Shown piece after piece: positions 25,795 through 33,662 of a DNA stretch of 64,000 bases (position 1 is the first letter of the stretch; the number at the start of each line of letters is the position of its first letter). Under the pieces are notes generated by a model. The model worked only from the letters and a program-made list of their open reading frames with translations, was not told the DNA's origin and did no database searches. This DNA is from Actinoplanes sp. KI2 (GTDB lineage Bacteria; Actinomycetota; Actinomycetes; Mycobacteriales; Micromonosporaceae): the NCBI RefSeq assembly GCF_025630775.1, contig NZ_JAOSZE010000027.1, positions 1-64,000 on the forward strand, given 5' to 3'. The translations under genes were made by a program, and so were the position numbers.

Positions 25795-27039
25795 TCAGTT
25801 TGATTTGTCGATGTCGATCCGGATGTCGCCGATCAGACGCTCGCACCGGGCGACCGCCGCCTCGGTGTCGTCCGCCCGGACGGCGACGAAGCCGAGCCGG
25901 TCCCAGTTGTCGCGCAGCGGGCGGACCCGGTCGCCGGGCTTCGCGGTGATCCGGGCGGCGAGCACCCCGGGCCGCTCGGCCAGCTCCTCGGTGCCGCCGA
26001 CCGCGGTGACCGTGCCCGGCTCGCCGGTCAGGAAGCGCACGCAGGCGGCGCCCAGCGGCTGCGGATCGGCCGGTAACGGCGTGCCGGTGCCGGCCGCCCA
26101 GGCCACGGCGTGACCGGTCAGGTCGATGCCGTACGCCGCGCGGACCAGCTCGCCGATGAAGTCGCCGCCGCCGCGGTTGTGCGACTCGATCACCACGGGG
26201 CCGCGCCCGCTGAGCCGGATCTCGGTGTGGCTGGGCCCGTCGCTCAGGCCCATCACGGTCAGGAACTCGGTGACCGTGGCGACGATCGCGTCCCGGTCCG
26301 CCGCGGGCAGCCGGGCCGGCAGCGCGTGCCCCAGCTCGGCGAAGTGCCGCTCGTCGACGAGCTTCTCGGTGATCGTCACGACGGTGTGCCGGCCGGCGTG
26401 GCTGAAGCCCTCCACGCTGAACTCGGGCCCGTCGATGTACGCCTCCATCAGGAACTCGTCGACCAGGAACAGGCTGGTGCCGTGGTCGGTGTGCCGGCCG
26501 CGCAGCCGTTCGACGTGCTGCCAGGCGGCGTCCAGCCCGTCCTCGTCGTCGACCCGGTGCACCCCGTAGCCGGCCGTGGTGCCGGTCGGCTTGACGATGA
26601 ACGGGTAGCCGGCGAGCTTGCCGAACGTGTCCAGCGAGGCACGGTCGACGACCGGCTCGCTCTCCACCGTGAACGGGCAGCCGTGCGCGGCCAGGTGGCG
26701 GCGCATGGCGGCCTTGTCGCGCAGCAGCCGGGCCGCCTCGGGCGGGGTGCCGCGCAGGCCGAAGAGCCGGCCGAGCCGCGCCGCGTTCTCCAGGCCGCCC
26801 TCGGTGAGCGACAGCACCGCGTCCACGCCCCAGATCTGCCGGGCGGCCTCGGCCAGCGGGCGCACCGTCGGCCAGTGGGTGTAGTCGGCCATCAGCAGCA
26901 CGTCGGCCAGGCCGGTCTGCAGCGGGTTGACCCGTTCCGGGTGCTGGATCAGCACGATCCGCAGGCCGGAAGCCTTGGCCCGCTCCAGGTGGGTGTCGGT
27001 CGCGCCGATCAGCAGCAGGGTGCGGTCATCGGAGCTCAT
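25795..27039 (-). CDS. ATP-grasp ligase (carboxylate-amine ligase), copy 2
   Basis: The 414-aa protein has the BacD-like ATP-grasp layout: an N-terminal Rossmann-like half (LLLIGATDTHLERAKA), the ATP-binding Lys strand GYPFIVKPTGTTAGYGV, and the metal-binding GPSHTEIRLSGRGPVVIESHNRGGGDF. These enzymes activate a carboxylate as an acyl phosphate and couple it to an amine. The start lies 14 bp inside the previous ATP-grasp gene. It resembles the neighbouring 418-aa protein in length and motif order, so the two probably arose by duplication and act on successive couplings (inference). Confidence 0.88.
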   Translation of the reverse strand: MSSDDRTLLLIGATDTHLERAKASGLRIVLIQHPERVNPLQTGLADVLLMADYTHWPTVRPLAEAARQIWGVDAVLSLTEGGLENAARLGRLFGLRGTPPEAARLLRDKAAMRRHLAAHGCPFTVESEPVVDRASLDTFGKLAGYPFIVKPTGTTAGYGVHRVDDEDGLDAAWQHVERLRGRHTDHGTSLFLVDEFLMEAYIDGPEFSVEGFSHAGRHTVVTITEKLVDERHFAELGHALPARLPAADRDAIVATVTEFLTVMGLSDGPSHTEIRLSGRGPVVIESHNRGGGDFIGELVRAAYGIDLTGHAVAWAAGTGTPLPADPQPLGAACVRFLTGEPGTVTAVGGTEELAERPGVLAARITAKPGDRVRPLRDNWDRLGFVAVRADDTEAAVARCERLIGDIRIDIDKSN

Positions 27040-28282
27040 AGAAGCCGTCCCCGTCCAGGTAGCGCACGGTGTTGGTGTCCCGGGCCACCACGCTCTCGTC
27101 CTCGTGCAGCAGATAGATCCGCCCCGGGAAGGTCCAGTCGTCCACGGTGCGGTGGATCGGGTCGCCCGGGTTGACCCGGAACCAGGTGCCGTGGAAGCTC
27201 GGCAGCTGCCGGACCAGGTCCATCCGGGGGTAGCCGGCGAGCACCCCCTCGACCGGCGACAAGAGGTTGATGATCCGGGCGTGCCGCTCGATCCGGTAGT
27301 CCTCCTGCCGGCGGCGGGCGAACTCGGCCGGGTCGGTGGCGGCCAGCACGGTCCAGTCCAGCTGGCTCTCGCCGAGGCCGCCGCCGCTGAGCACGTGCAG
27401 GTCGGCGCCGCAGACCCGGGCGCCGGTCTCGATCAGCCGGGGGCCGTCCGGGGTGAGCTTGAGCTCGGTGTGCGCCGGTCCGTTGCGGATGCCGAGGGCA
27501 TCCAGGACCCGCAGCGTGTACGCGACGATCTGCTCCTGCTCGGGCCCGTGCCGGGGGAGCAGCTCCGACCCGACCGCCTGCCCGGCAACCCCGTTGGCGT
27601 CCAGGTGGTGCATCTTCCACATGTCGCAGACGTGGTGCTCGCCGTCGACGCCGACGGTGTTGACGATGTATTCGAAGCCGGCCAGGTAGTCCTGCGCCAG
27701 CACGGCCCGGTTGGCCTGGCCGAGGGCGCTGGTGGTGCCGATCAGCGTCTCGAACGCCTTGCGAACCTCGGTGACGTCGTCGCACAGGTGGACGCCGTCG
27801 TTGCCGGCGCTGCTCACCGGCTTGAGGACCACCGGGCGAGCGGTGTCGCCGTACCACTGCAGCAGGGTGTCCAGGTCGCCGGCCAGGATCTGGCCGGCGC
27901 CCGGCACCCCGGCCGCCTTGATCGTTTCGACCATCTCGAACTTGTCCCGGCGGCAGGCGCTCAGCGCCGTGCCGTTGGTCGGCAGGCCGAGCCGCTCGCC
28001 GAGCTCATCGGCCAGGATGACCGCGCGTTCGATGCCGGCGATCAGCGCGATCGGGGCGTGCGCGGCGACCGCGGCGGCGGTCGCCACCGGGTCGCCGTCG
28101 TGCACGATGTTCGCGCTGAAGTCGGCGGGCCGGTAGAAGGCCCGGTAGTTCGGCGGGATCTCCGGGGTGGTCTGCACGTGCACGCAGTCGTAGCCGCGGG
28201 CCCGGAACAGCGGGGCCAGGCAGCGGGCGCTGGCGTACGCGTCCACGACGACCACCGTGCCGGCGCCGGTTCGTGTGCTCAT
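27026..28282 (-). CDS. ATP-grasp ligase (carboxylate-amine ligase), copy 1
   Basis: The 418-aa ATP-grasp ligase begins MSTRTGAGTVVVVDAYASARCLAPLFRARGYDCV. It has the ATP-binding RPVVLKPVSSAGNDGVHLC and the magnesium site GPAHTELKLTPDGPRLIETGARVCGADL. The ATG at 28282 overlaps the upstream stop (ATGA), and the downstream ATP-grasp gene starts inside its end, so expression is tightly coupled. Its amino-acid or aryl-acid substrates cannot be inferred. Confidence 0.88.
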   Translation of the reverse strand: MSTRTGAGTVVVVDAYASARCLAPLFRARGYDCVHVQTTPEIPPNYRAFYRPADFSANIVHDGDPVATAAAVAAHAPIALIAGIERAVILADELGERLGLPTNGTALSACRRDKFEMVETIKAAGVPGAGQILAGDLDTLLQWYGDTARPVVLKPVSSAGNDGVHLCDDVTEVRKAFETLIGTTSALGQANRAVLAQDYLAGFEYIVNTVGVDGEHHVCDMWKMHHLDANGVAGQAVGSELLPRHGPEQEQIVAYTLRVLDALGIRNGPAHTELKLTPDGPRLIETGARVCGADLHVLSGGGLGESQLDWTVLAATDPAEFARRRQEDYRIERHARIINLLSPVEGVLAGYPRMDLVRQLPSFHGTWFRVNPGDPIHRTVDDWTFPGRIYLLHEDESVVARDTNTVRYLDGDGFYELR

Positions 28283-29385
28283 CGCTGGCCGCCGACCAGG
28301 GCGATCGGGTCGCCGTAGCGCATCAGCGGGCGGTAGTCGACGGCCCGGGTGTGCCGCATCATCCGCAGCACCGCGGTGGCACTCTCGGCGCCCGGGTCGA
28401 CCCGGATGATCGAGTGGTCCTGGCCGACCAGGTTGGCGGCGACGATGACGTGCCGCTCGATGTCGATCAGGTCGGCCTCGAGCAGCAGGTCGCGGGCCAG
28501 GGCCAGCTCCGCGTCGGTCTCGGCCAGCTCGGTGAACGGCGTCGGGAACTCCCGGACGACCCGGCGCATCGCCTTGCGGTGTGCCTTGTGCTCGGGCAGG
28601 GTGCGCCCGGTCAGCGCGGCCGGAACGGCGGGCGGCTGCATGGTGGGCCGGACCGTGCCGCCGTAGCACGGCGCCGACATGTCACCCGAGTGCATCATCG
28701 CCGCGGTGAAGCCGAGGACGAACACCGCGGCCTCGCGGAATGCGTCGCAGGCCGTCACCCGGTCGCCGTCGCGGACCGCGTCGAGCGCCCTGGTGACCGC
28801 GCCGGCCGCGGCCAGGTCCAGGATGAAGTGGTACTGGTGGATGGTGATCCACCGGGTCAGCTCGTCGGAGCCCGGCTTGTAGGGCACCAGGCCGGCCGGC
28901 CGATCGGCGGGCTCGGCGGCGGGGGCGGCGTCCGGCGGGTTGAGCCCGCGGAACAGGTGGATCGTCGCGAGCACCGCGGCCGCCTGGTCGGGCAGCGCGA
29001 CCCGGGAGTGCTGCAGGTCGGCGAGCGCGCGGGCGGCGATCGTGGTGATCTCGCTGACCAGGTAGGCGTCGTCGAGCGGCGCGGTGCGGATGCCGAAGTA
29101 GTCGTGGTTCGGCACGATCGGCTTCAGCGCCGCGGTGTCCATCGGGGCGACCATCGCCTCGGTGGCCAGCTGGTCGGCCTGCTCGACGGCGGCGTCGAAG
29201 GCGGCCGTGATGCCGTCACCGGCGCCCTCGGGCCGCATCAGCTCGGTGTGCAGCCGGGTCAGGGCGTCGATCGTGGCCTTCATCGCTCCCTCGACGGCCG
29301 CGCTCGGGCGGGTCGTGCAGCGCACCACGTTGTTCGCCGGGAAGACGACGATGGGAATCTCCGGTCGGCCGGGGGCCATGTCCAT
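28279..29385 (-). CDS. Unknown 368-aa helical cluster protein
   Basis: The protein (about 366-368 aa) is predicted mainly alpha-helical and cytoplasmic. It has a central ITIHQYHFILDLAAAGAVTRALD helix, a DAFREAAVFVLGFTAAMMHSGDMSAPCYGGTVRPTM segment and a C-terminal LLEADLIDIERHVIVAANLVGQDHSIIRV stretch with several His. The layout loosely recalls heme-dependent aromatic oxygenases (TDO/PrnB-like), but I cannot show this from sequence alone. Two ATGs, 29385 and 29379, compete; GAGG is spaced better for 29379. It lies between aldehyde dehydrogenase and ATP-grasp genes, so it is probably a dedicated pathway enzyme. Confidence 0.6.
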   Translation of the reverse strand: MDMAPGRPEIPIVVFPANNVVRCTTRPSAAVEGAMKATIDALTRLHTELMRPEGAGDGITAAFDAAVEQADQLATEAMVAPMDTAALKPIVPNHDYFGIRTAPLDDAYLVSEITTIAARALADLQHSRVALPDQAAAVLATIHLFRGLNPPDAAPAAEPADRPAGLVPYKPGSDELTRWITIHQYHFILDLAAAGAVTRALDAVRDGDRVTACDAFREAAVFVLGFTAAMMHSGDMSAPCYGGTVRPTMQPPAVPAALTGRTLPEHKAHRKAMRRVVREFPTPFTELAETDAELALARDLLLEADLIDIERHVIVAANLVGQDHSIIRVDPGAESATAVLRMMRHTRAVDYRPLMRYGDPIALVGGQR

Positions 29386-29415
29386 TCACCTCATCTGTGT
29401 TCGGTACGTGTCTTG

Positions 29416-30753
29416 TCAGGCCGCGGCGAAGCCGCGTACCTCGCCGAGGAACTGGCCGAGGTATCCGTCGTGGGGGAGGTAGGGGTCCTTCCACCAGCCC
29501 GGGACCCGGCCCGCCAGGACGGTCCGGATGCCGGGGGTGCCGAGCGCGTCGGCGATCAGCGACGCGTTCTCGGTGAGCAGGGTGAGGGCAAGCGACCCGT
29601 CCAGCGGGGCGACACCGTCGGCCTCCCGCCACGGCGCCACCCAGACGCTGGGGAACGGGAGCTCGGTCGCCAGGCCCGGATGGTTGGCCGAGTCGGCACA
29701 GTGCACCGCCGGTCGCAGCGCCGCGGAGCCGTCGTCCAGCACCGGCAGCGGCTCGTCGAGGTAGGGCCGCATCATGTCCTCGGTGCCCTGCGCGACCCGG
29801 TCCAGCGCGGCCCGCAGGCCGTTGGCCTCGGCCGGTGGCCGGGCCGGCAGCGCCGCCCGATCGTCGGTGATCGGGTGGATCGGCAGGCCGGCCAGGCGCT
29901 GCGCCAGCGCGTCGGCGAGCGCCCGGTGGTCGCCGGAGGTGAGCACCGCGGTGGCGTTGGTGCAGCGCACGCCCCCGTCGGCCGCGATCTCGGCGACGAG
30001 GTGGTCGAGGGTGGCCTCGTCGAGCGGGCCGTCCAGCAGGATCTTGCTGCGGCCGGGGCCGCGGACCAGCACCCGGTCGTTGCCGCGCAGCCGGGCCACG
30101 GTCTGCTCGCCGCCGTAGACCAGGGCCAGGTCGACCGCGGCGACCAGGGCGTCGGCGGCGCTGTGCGGGCCCGGCAGGAAGCTGATCCAGGCCGGGTCGA
30201 GGCCGGCCGCCAGCAGCGCCCGGACCAGCCGCAGCGGGGTGATCGGGTCGCGGGTGCCGGGCCGCACCACGACCCGGTAGCCCATCGCGATCGCCTGCAG
30301 CCACGCCGCGTGGGTGGCCGGGTGGTTGCTCGGCGCCACCACGCCGAAGACCTCGCCGCGGCGCACCCAGCGGGCGGTGCGCCCGGCGCCGGCCGGCGAC
30401 TGCCTGGCGACCACCTCGCCGAGCACGGCGCAGATCTCCCGCATCCGGCTCAGCGTCTCGCGGGCCACCGAGACGGGTACGCCGGAGGCCAGGGCCTGCT
30501 GGTGGCAGTAGTCGTCGGGGCTCTGCCCGCCCAGCGTGGCCTCGGCGAACAGCCGCCCGGCCGCGGCCAGCACCGCCATCCGTTCCGCCTCGCCGACCGC
30601 CGGGGCGCGCCGCGCGGCCTGCGCGGTCAGCCGGGTGATCAGGGCGGGCGCCTCGTGCACGACGGCCAGCTCGGCGCCGTCCACACCGGACAGCACGCTG
30701 GTGTCGCGCGAGCCGCTCTCCTGGCCGCCGCGCAGCACCGGTATCGACAACAT
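29416..30753 (-). CDS. Aldehyde dehydrogenase/acyl reductase (EhpG/LuxC-like)
   Basis: The 445-aa protein belongs to the aldehyde dehydrogenase superfamily. The NAD-binding region reads VFGVVAPSNHPATH (136-148), and Cys264 in DGGVRCTNATAV is the expected catalytic thiol. The length and the PSNHP motif fit the acyl-reductase branch (LuxC or EhpG-like) better than typical 490-aa dehydrogenases. An EhpF-like adenylating enzyme occurs in the partner operon. In griseoluteic acid biosynthesis EhpF and EhpG together reduce an aromatic carboxylate to an aldehyde, and the same division of labour is likely here (inference). It is one base from the DUF362 stop. Confidence 0.82.
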   Translation of the reverse strand: MLSIPVLRGGQESGSRDTSVLSGVDGAELAVVHEAPALITRLTAQAARRAPAVGEAERMAVLAAAGRLFAEATLGGQSPDDYCHQQALASGVPVSVARETLSRMREICAVLGEVVARQSPAGAGRTARWVRRGEVFGVVAPSNHPATHAAWLQAIAMGYRVVVRPGTRDPITPLRLVRALLAAGLDPAWISFLPGPHSAADALVAAVDLALVYGGEQTVARLRGNDRVLVRGPGRSKILLDGPLDEATLDHLVAEIAADGGVRCTNATAVLTSGDHRALADALAQRLAGLPIHPITDDRAALPARPPAEANGLRAALDRVAQGTEDMMRPYLDEPLPVLDDGSAALRPAVHCADSANHPGLATELPFPSVWVAPWREADGVAPLDGSLALTLLTENASLIADALGTPGIRTVLAGRVPGWWKDPYLPHDGYLGQFLGEVRGFAAA

Positions 30754-30754
30754 C

Positions 30755-31960
30755 TCAGACCAACTCCTCGGCCGCCGGCCAGGCCGGTGCGGCGGTTTCC
30801 TGGGGTACGCGGAACTGGGTGCGCTCGGCGGCCGTGACGGGGTGGCCCATCGCGAACCGCAGGGCGGCCGTCTGAATCGCCCGGGGTGGGCAGCCCTCCA
30901 GGTAGACGCCGGCGTCGCGGTGCTCGTAGAGGGCGTTGCCGACCAGCACCACCGCGCCGCGCAGCTCGGGCAGCCGGCGCACCGGACCGGCCACGATGGT
31001 CAGCTCGCCGGGGTAGGCCAGCAGGTCGGCGCGCAGCAGGTGCAGGGCCGCGGCCAGCCAGCGGCGGCAGTCGGCGCAGGCGGTCTCGGCGTACAGGTGG
31101 ATGCCCGGGCGGGGCGGGGTGAGGTCGACCGGGGCGCGGTCGATGGTGAACGCGACATCGGCGATCGCGGCTCCGCGGACGTCGACGGCCGCGAGGTCAC
31201 CCGGACCGAGACCGCGCCGGTGCGCGTCGCGCAGGTAGGCCAGTTCGTCCGGCGCGACGCCGGCGACCGCGGCCATCGCGGTGTCCATGGCCACCGCGTT
31301 GCGCGACGCGCCGATCAGGCCGACTGCCCGGGAGCTGCCGGCCATCGGGTAGTTGCCCTCGATCACCGTCAGCGCGTCGCAGACCACCAGGTGCTGCGGG
31401 CGGAGCAGGTTGAGGTCGACGATGGACTCCTCGACGCCGGCCATGTGCACGATCCGGGTGGTGAAGCCGGGCAGCAGGCCGACCAGGTTCTTCATGGCGT
31501 TGGTGAGCACCACGCTGGAGTGCGTGCGCAGTTGGGGCGCGCCGATGAAGAAGTCGCACTCGGCGACGATGTCCGGCACCGCGATCGGCACCCGCAGCGA
31601 GGTCGCCTCGGGGATCTGCACCACCCGCAGCGGCCGGTCGTCGAAGCTGACCACCGTGGCGTAGCGGTGCACCTCGCTGCCGGCCAGGATCTCGGTCAGC
31701 ACCGCGGTGCGCTCGGCGACGAACACCTCGGCGCCCCGCGCGGCCGCCCGCCGGGCCACCGCGACCAGCAGCTCGGGGCTGGTGCGGAAGCCCGGTTTGC
31801 GCTGGAACATGTTGGGCTTGATCACCACCCGGTCGCCGCGGCCGACGTCCCGCAGCGGGTCACCGAGCAGGCCGAGGACCTGCTCGACGGCGGCGTCGAC
31901 GGCCGCGGCCGTCGACGCCGCGGCCCGGGTCAGGGCAACGATCTCGCGGCCGGTGGTCAT
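30755..31960 (-). CDS. DUF362 protein, candidate nickel-pincer-cofactor enzyme
   Basis: The 401-aa protein matches DUF362: VVIKPNMFQRK (45-55), the FIGAPQLRTHSSVVLTNAMKNLVG core (138-161) and CDALTVIEGNYPM (194-206). Three features stand out. First, His147, Lys157 and His172 form H-x9-K-x14-H, close to the H-x9-K-x15-H of lactate racemase LarA, where the Lys holds the nickel-pincer nucleotide and the His residues bind Ni or act in catalysis. Second, C295-x2-C298 and C357 (in EGCPPR) could bind a metal. Third, larB, larC and larE lie in the adjacent operon while larA is absent. The ATG at 31960 overlaps the stop of the cyclase gene (ATGA). The reaction is unknown; a racemase, dehydrogenase or hydride-transfer role is inferred. 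Confidence 0.75.
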   Translation of the reverse strand: MTTGREIVALTRAAASTAAAVDAAVEQVLGLLGDPLRDVGRGDRVVIKPNMFQRKPGFRTSPELLVAVARRAAARGAEVFVAERTAVLTEILAGSEVHRYATVVSFDDRPLRVVQIPEATSLRVPIAVPDIVAECDFFIGAPQLRTHSSVVLTNAMKNLVGLLPGFTTRIVHMAGVEESIVDLNLLRPQHLVVCDALTVIEGNYPMAGSSRAVGLIGASRNAVAMDTAMAAVAGVAPDELAYLRDAHRRGLGPGDLAAVDVRGAAIADVAFTIDRAPVDLTPPRPGIHLYAETACADCRRWLAAALHLLRADLLAYPGELTIVAGPVRRLPELRGAVVLVGNALYEHRDAGVYLEGCPPRAIQTAALRFAMGHPVTAAERTQFRVPQETAAPAWPAAEELV

Positions 31961-32637
31961 GACAGGTCGGGCCAGCCATCGAAGACGACCGCGCGCGAGG
32001 GCGCCGCCTCCACCCCGGCGACCTTGATGGGCAGCGCCATCAGCTGGACGACCGGGCTGGTGATCTGGTCGAGGTTCTGGATGTTCTCCAGGATCGGGAT
32101 GCCGGCCGCGAGCAGCCGCCGGTGCACCTGGCCGCTGCGGTCGTCGGGGCGTTCGGTGATGCAGTCCATACCGACCAGCCGGGCGCCGTTCTCCACCATC
32201 CAGTCGGCGGCGGAAAGGGTCAGGTATGGCGGGTTGTCCCAATAGTCGTCGCGGCCCAGATAACGGTTCGGGTGGTCGGTGCGAATGAGCAGACGGTCGC
32301 CCGGTCGCCAGGTTTCGTGGAGGGCCTTCTCCAGGTCTTCGCCGGTCACCGGGTCGAGGTCGCGCTTGTCGGAGAGGTCGGCCACGCAGGCCCGGCCCAC
32401 GAAGGTCTCCAGCGGCACCTCGTCGATCTTCTCCCGATCGGCGAAGAAATGGTAACCGGATTCCACGTGCGTGCCATTGTGCGGGAATATCTGAAGATCG
32501 GAGAAAGTGCGGCCGGTATTCGCCGGATCGGTCTGCGGGGTCATCGCCCGCCGGATGCCGAACTTCGGATACCAGGCGGCATTGTACGAGGGCATTCCCT
32601 CGTGCCAGCCCTGACTGATGTCGATGAGCTTCACCAT
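31957..32637 (-). CDS. Cyclase/kynurenine-formamidase-like metallohydrolase
   Basis: The 226-aa protein is in the cyclase family (KynB type). It carries FPHNGTHVESGYHF, the HxGTHxDxxxH metal motif with Glu in the Asp position, and WMVENGARLVGMDCIT and the LENIQNLDQI end motif. Family members hydrolyse formamides or lactones or dehydrate intermediates. It is the first gene of the left cluster operon, divergent from the LuxR-type regulator. An ATG at 32637 is followed by an in-frame GTG at 32634 with better spacing to GGAG. Confidence 0.85.
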   Translation of the reverse strand: MVKLIDISQGWHEGMPSYNAAWYPKFGIRRAMTPQTDPANTGRTFSDLQIFPHNGTHVESGYHFFADREKIDEVPLETFVGRACVADLSDKRDLDPVTGEDLEKALHETWRPGDRLLIRTDHPNRYLGRDDYWDNPPYLTLSAADWMVENGARLVGMDCITERPDDRSGQVHRRLLAAGIPILENIQNLDQITSPVVQLMALPIKVAGVEAAPSRAVVFDGWPDLS

Positions 32638-32813
32638 TTACTCCAAGGTTAAAACGTTAGTGTTTGGTCCGTTTTGGCGGTGTTCATGGGTCGAGTGTCG
32701 TTGTTACGACTTCGTACATTTCGATTGGCGGCCAGCGTCACACGTGCTGGTGGCGGCATGCCACAATGGCCACGGTTCGGGTTATCGCGTTGCCGAAAGG
32801 CGGGGGTTTACCG
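32638..32813. promoter_or_regulatory. Divergent intergenic region with first copy of a 43-bp repeat
   Basis: This AT-richer region separates the left operon from luxR. At 32772-32813 lies a copy of a 42/43-bp element (CGCGTTGCCGAAAGGCGGGG core, with a short GCC-GAAA-GGC hairpin). A second copy, about 86% identical and in the same orientation, lies at 41645-41687 ahead of the right operon's far end. In this copy its 3' part also supplies the likely ribosome site (GGCGGGGG) for the GTG at 32814. A regulator binding site or a remnant of a duplicated 5' gene end are both possible. Confidence 0.6.
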
Positions 32814-33662
32814 GTGGTATTCAGTAGGCACACGGGTGACGGCCACGTCGGGTCGTCGGCGATCGCAGCGCCCGCTGACCTGCGGAAAACCGTGGAGCCG
32901 GTGGTCCGACTCCATTTGACCAGTCTGATAGACGACATTGTCAAAATCGCGCAGGCGGCCCCCGAAAAGACATTGTCGACAATCTGTTCGCCGATCTCGT
33001 CGGCGGTCGGGATCGAATACGTGTACGGCCTGGAGTCCATCAACAAAAAGATCGCCCTCGCGGTCGACTCCTCCCGGGCCGAGATATTGACCGCCCAGCC
33101 CGGCGGTCCGCGGTCGCCCGCCGTGCTGGAGGCCGCGCTGAACACCGTGCGCGCCCGGCTGGCCGCCGGGGTCCGGATGCGCACGCTCTACCAGCACTCC
33201 ACCCGGTTCGACGAGCCGACGAAGAACTACGCGCGCGCCGTCATCGAGCTCGGCGTCGAACTGCGCACCCTCGACGAGTTCTTCGAGCGGCTGGTCATCG
33301 TCGACGCGGACACCGCGTTCCTGCCGGCCGCCGCCGACCGCACCACCGCCCTCCAGATCACCGAGCCGGCCCTGGTCCGCTTCCTGCGCGATCTGTTCGA
33401 CCGCACCTGGGAGCGGGCCGCGGCGTTCCCGTTCCGGCCCAACCGGGCCAGGGACGCGGCGCCCGAGATCATGCCGGAGATCCGGCAGGCGATCCGGCGG
33501 CTGCTCATCGAGGGCCACGCCGACAAGACGATCGGTCGCCGGCTGGGCATCAGCGAGCGGACCATCACGGCGCACGTGGCCAGCCTGCGGGAGGGTGTCG
33601 GGGCCACCAACCGCCTGCAGCTCGGCTACCGGCTGGCGCTCGAGGATCTGCGCACGAACTAG
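32814..33662 (+). CDS. LuxR-type cluster regulator with TrmB/PLD-like sensor domain
   Basis: The 282-aa protein (from GTG 32814) has a central domain of the TrmB/phospholipase-D-like type found in actinomycete LuxR regulators (RAEILTAQPGG, VRMRTLYQHS, ELRTLDEFFERLVIVD) and a C-terminal LuxR helix-turn-helix (LLIEGHADKTIGRRLGISERTITAHVASL). The frame is open further upstream to 32664, but GGCGGGGG 7 nt ahead supports 32814. It is the only regulator inside the cluster and sits between its two operons. Its stop codon overlaps the stop of the converging reductase gene (CTAG). It is probably the pathway-specific activator. Confidence 0.85.
   Translation: MVFSRHTGDGHVGSSAIAAPADLRKTVEPVVRLHLTSLIDDIVKIAQAAPEKTLSTICSPISSAVGIEYVYGLESINKKIALAVDSSRAEILTAQPGGPRSPAVLEAALNTVRARLAAGVRMRTLYQHSTRFDEPTKNYARAVIELGVELRTLDEFFERLVIVDADTAFLPAAADRTTALQITEPALVRFLRDLFDRTWERAAAFPFRPNRARDAAPEIMPEIRQAIRRLLIEGHADKTIGRRLGISERTITAHVASLREGVGATNRLQLGYRLALEDLRTN

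Noticed and set aside
30755-31960. LarA itself
   Set aside because: The protein fits DUF362 rather than the LarA family along its length; only the His/Lys/His spacing is LarA-like.
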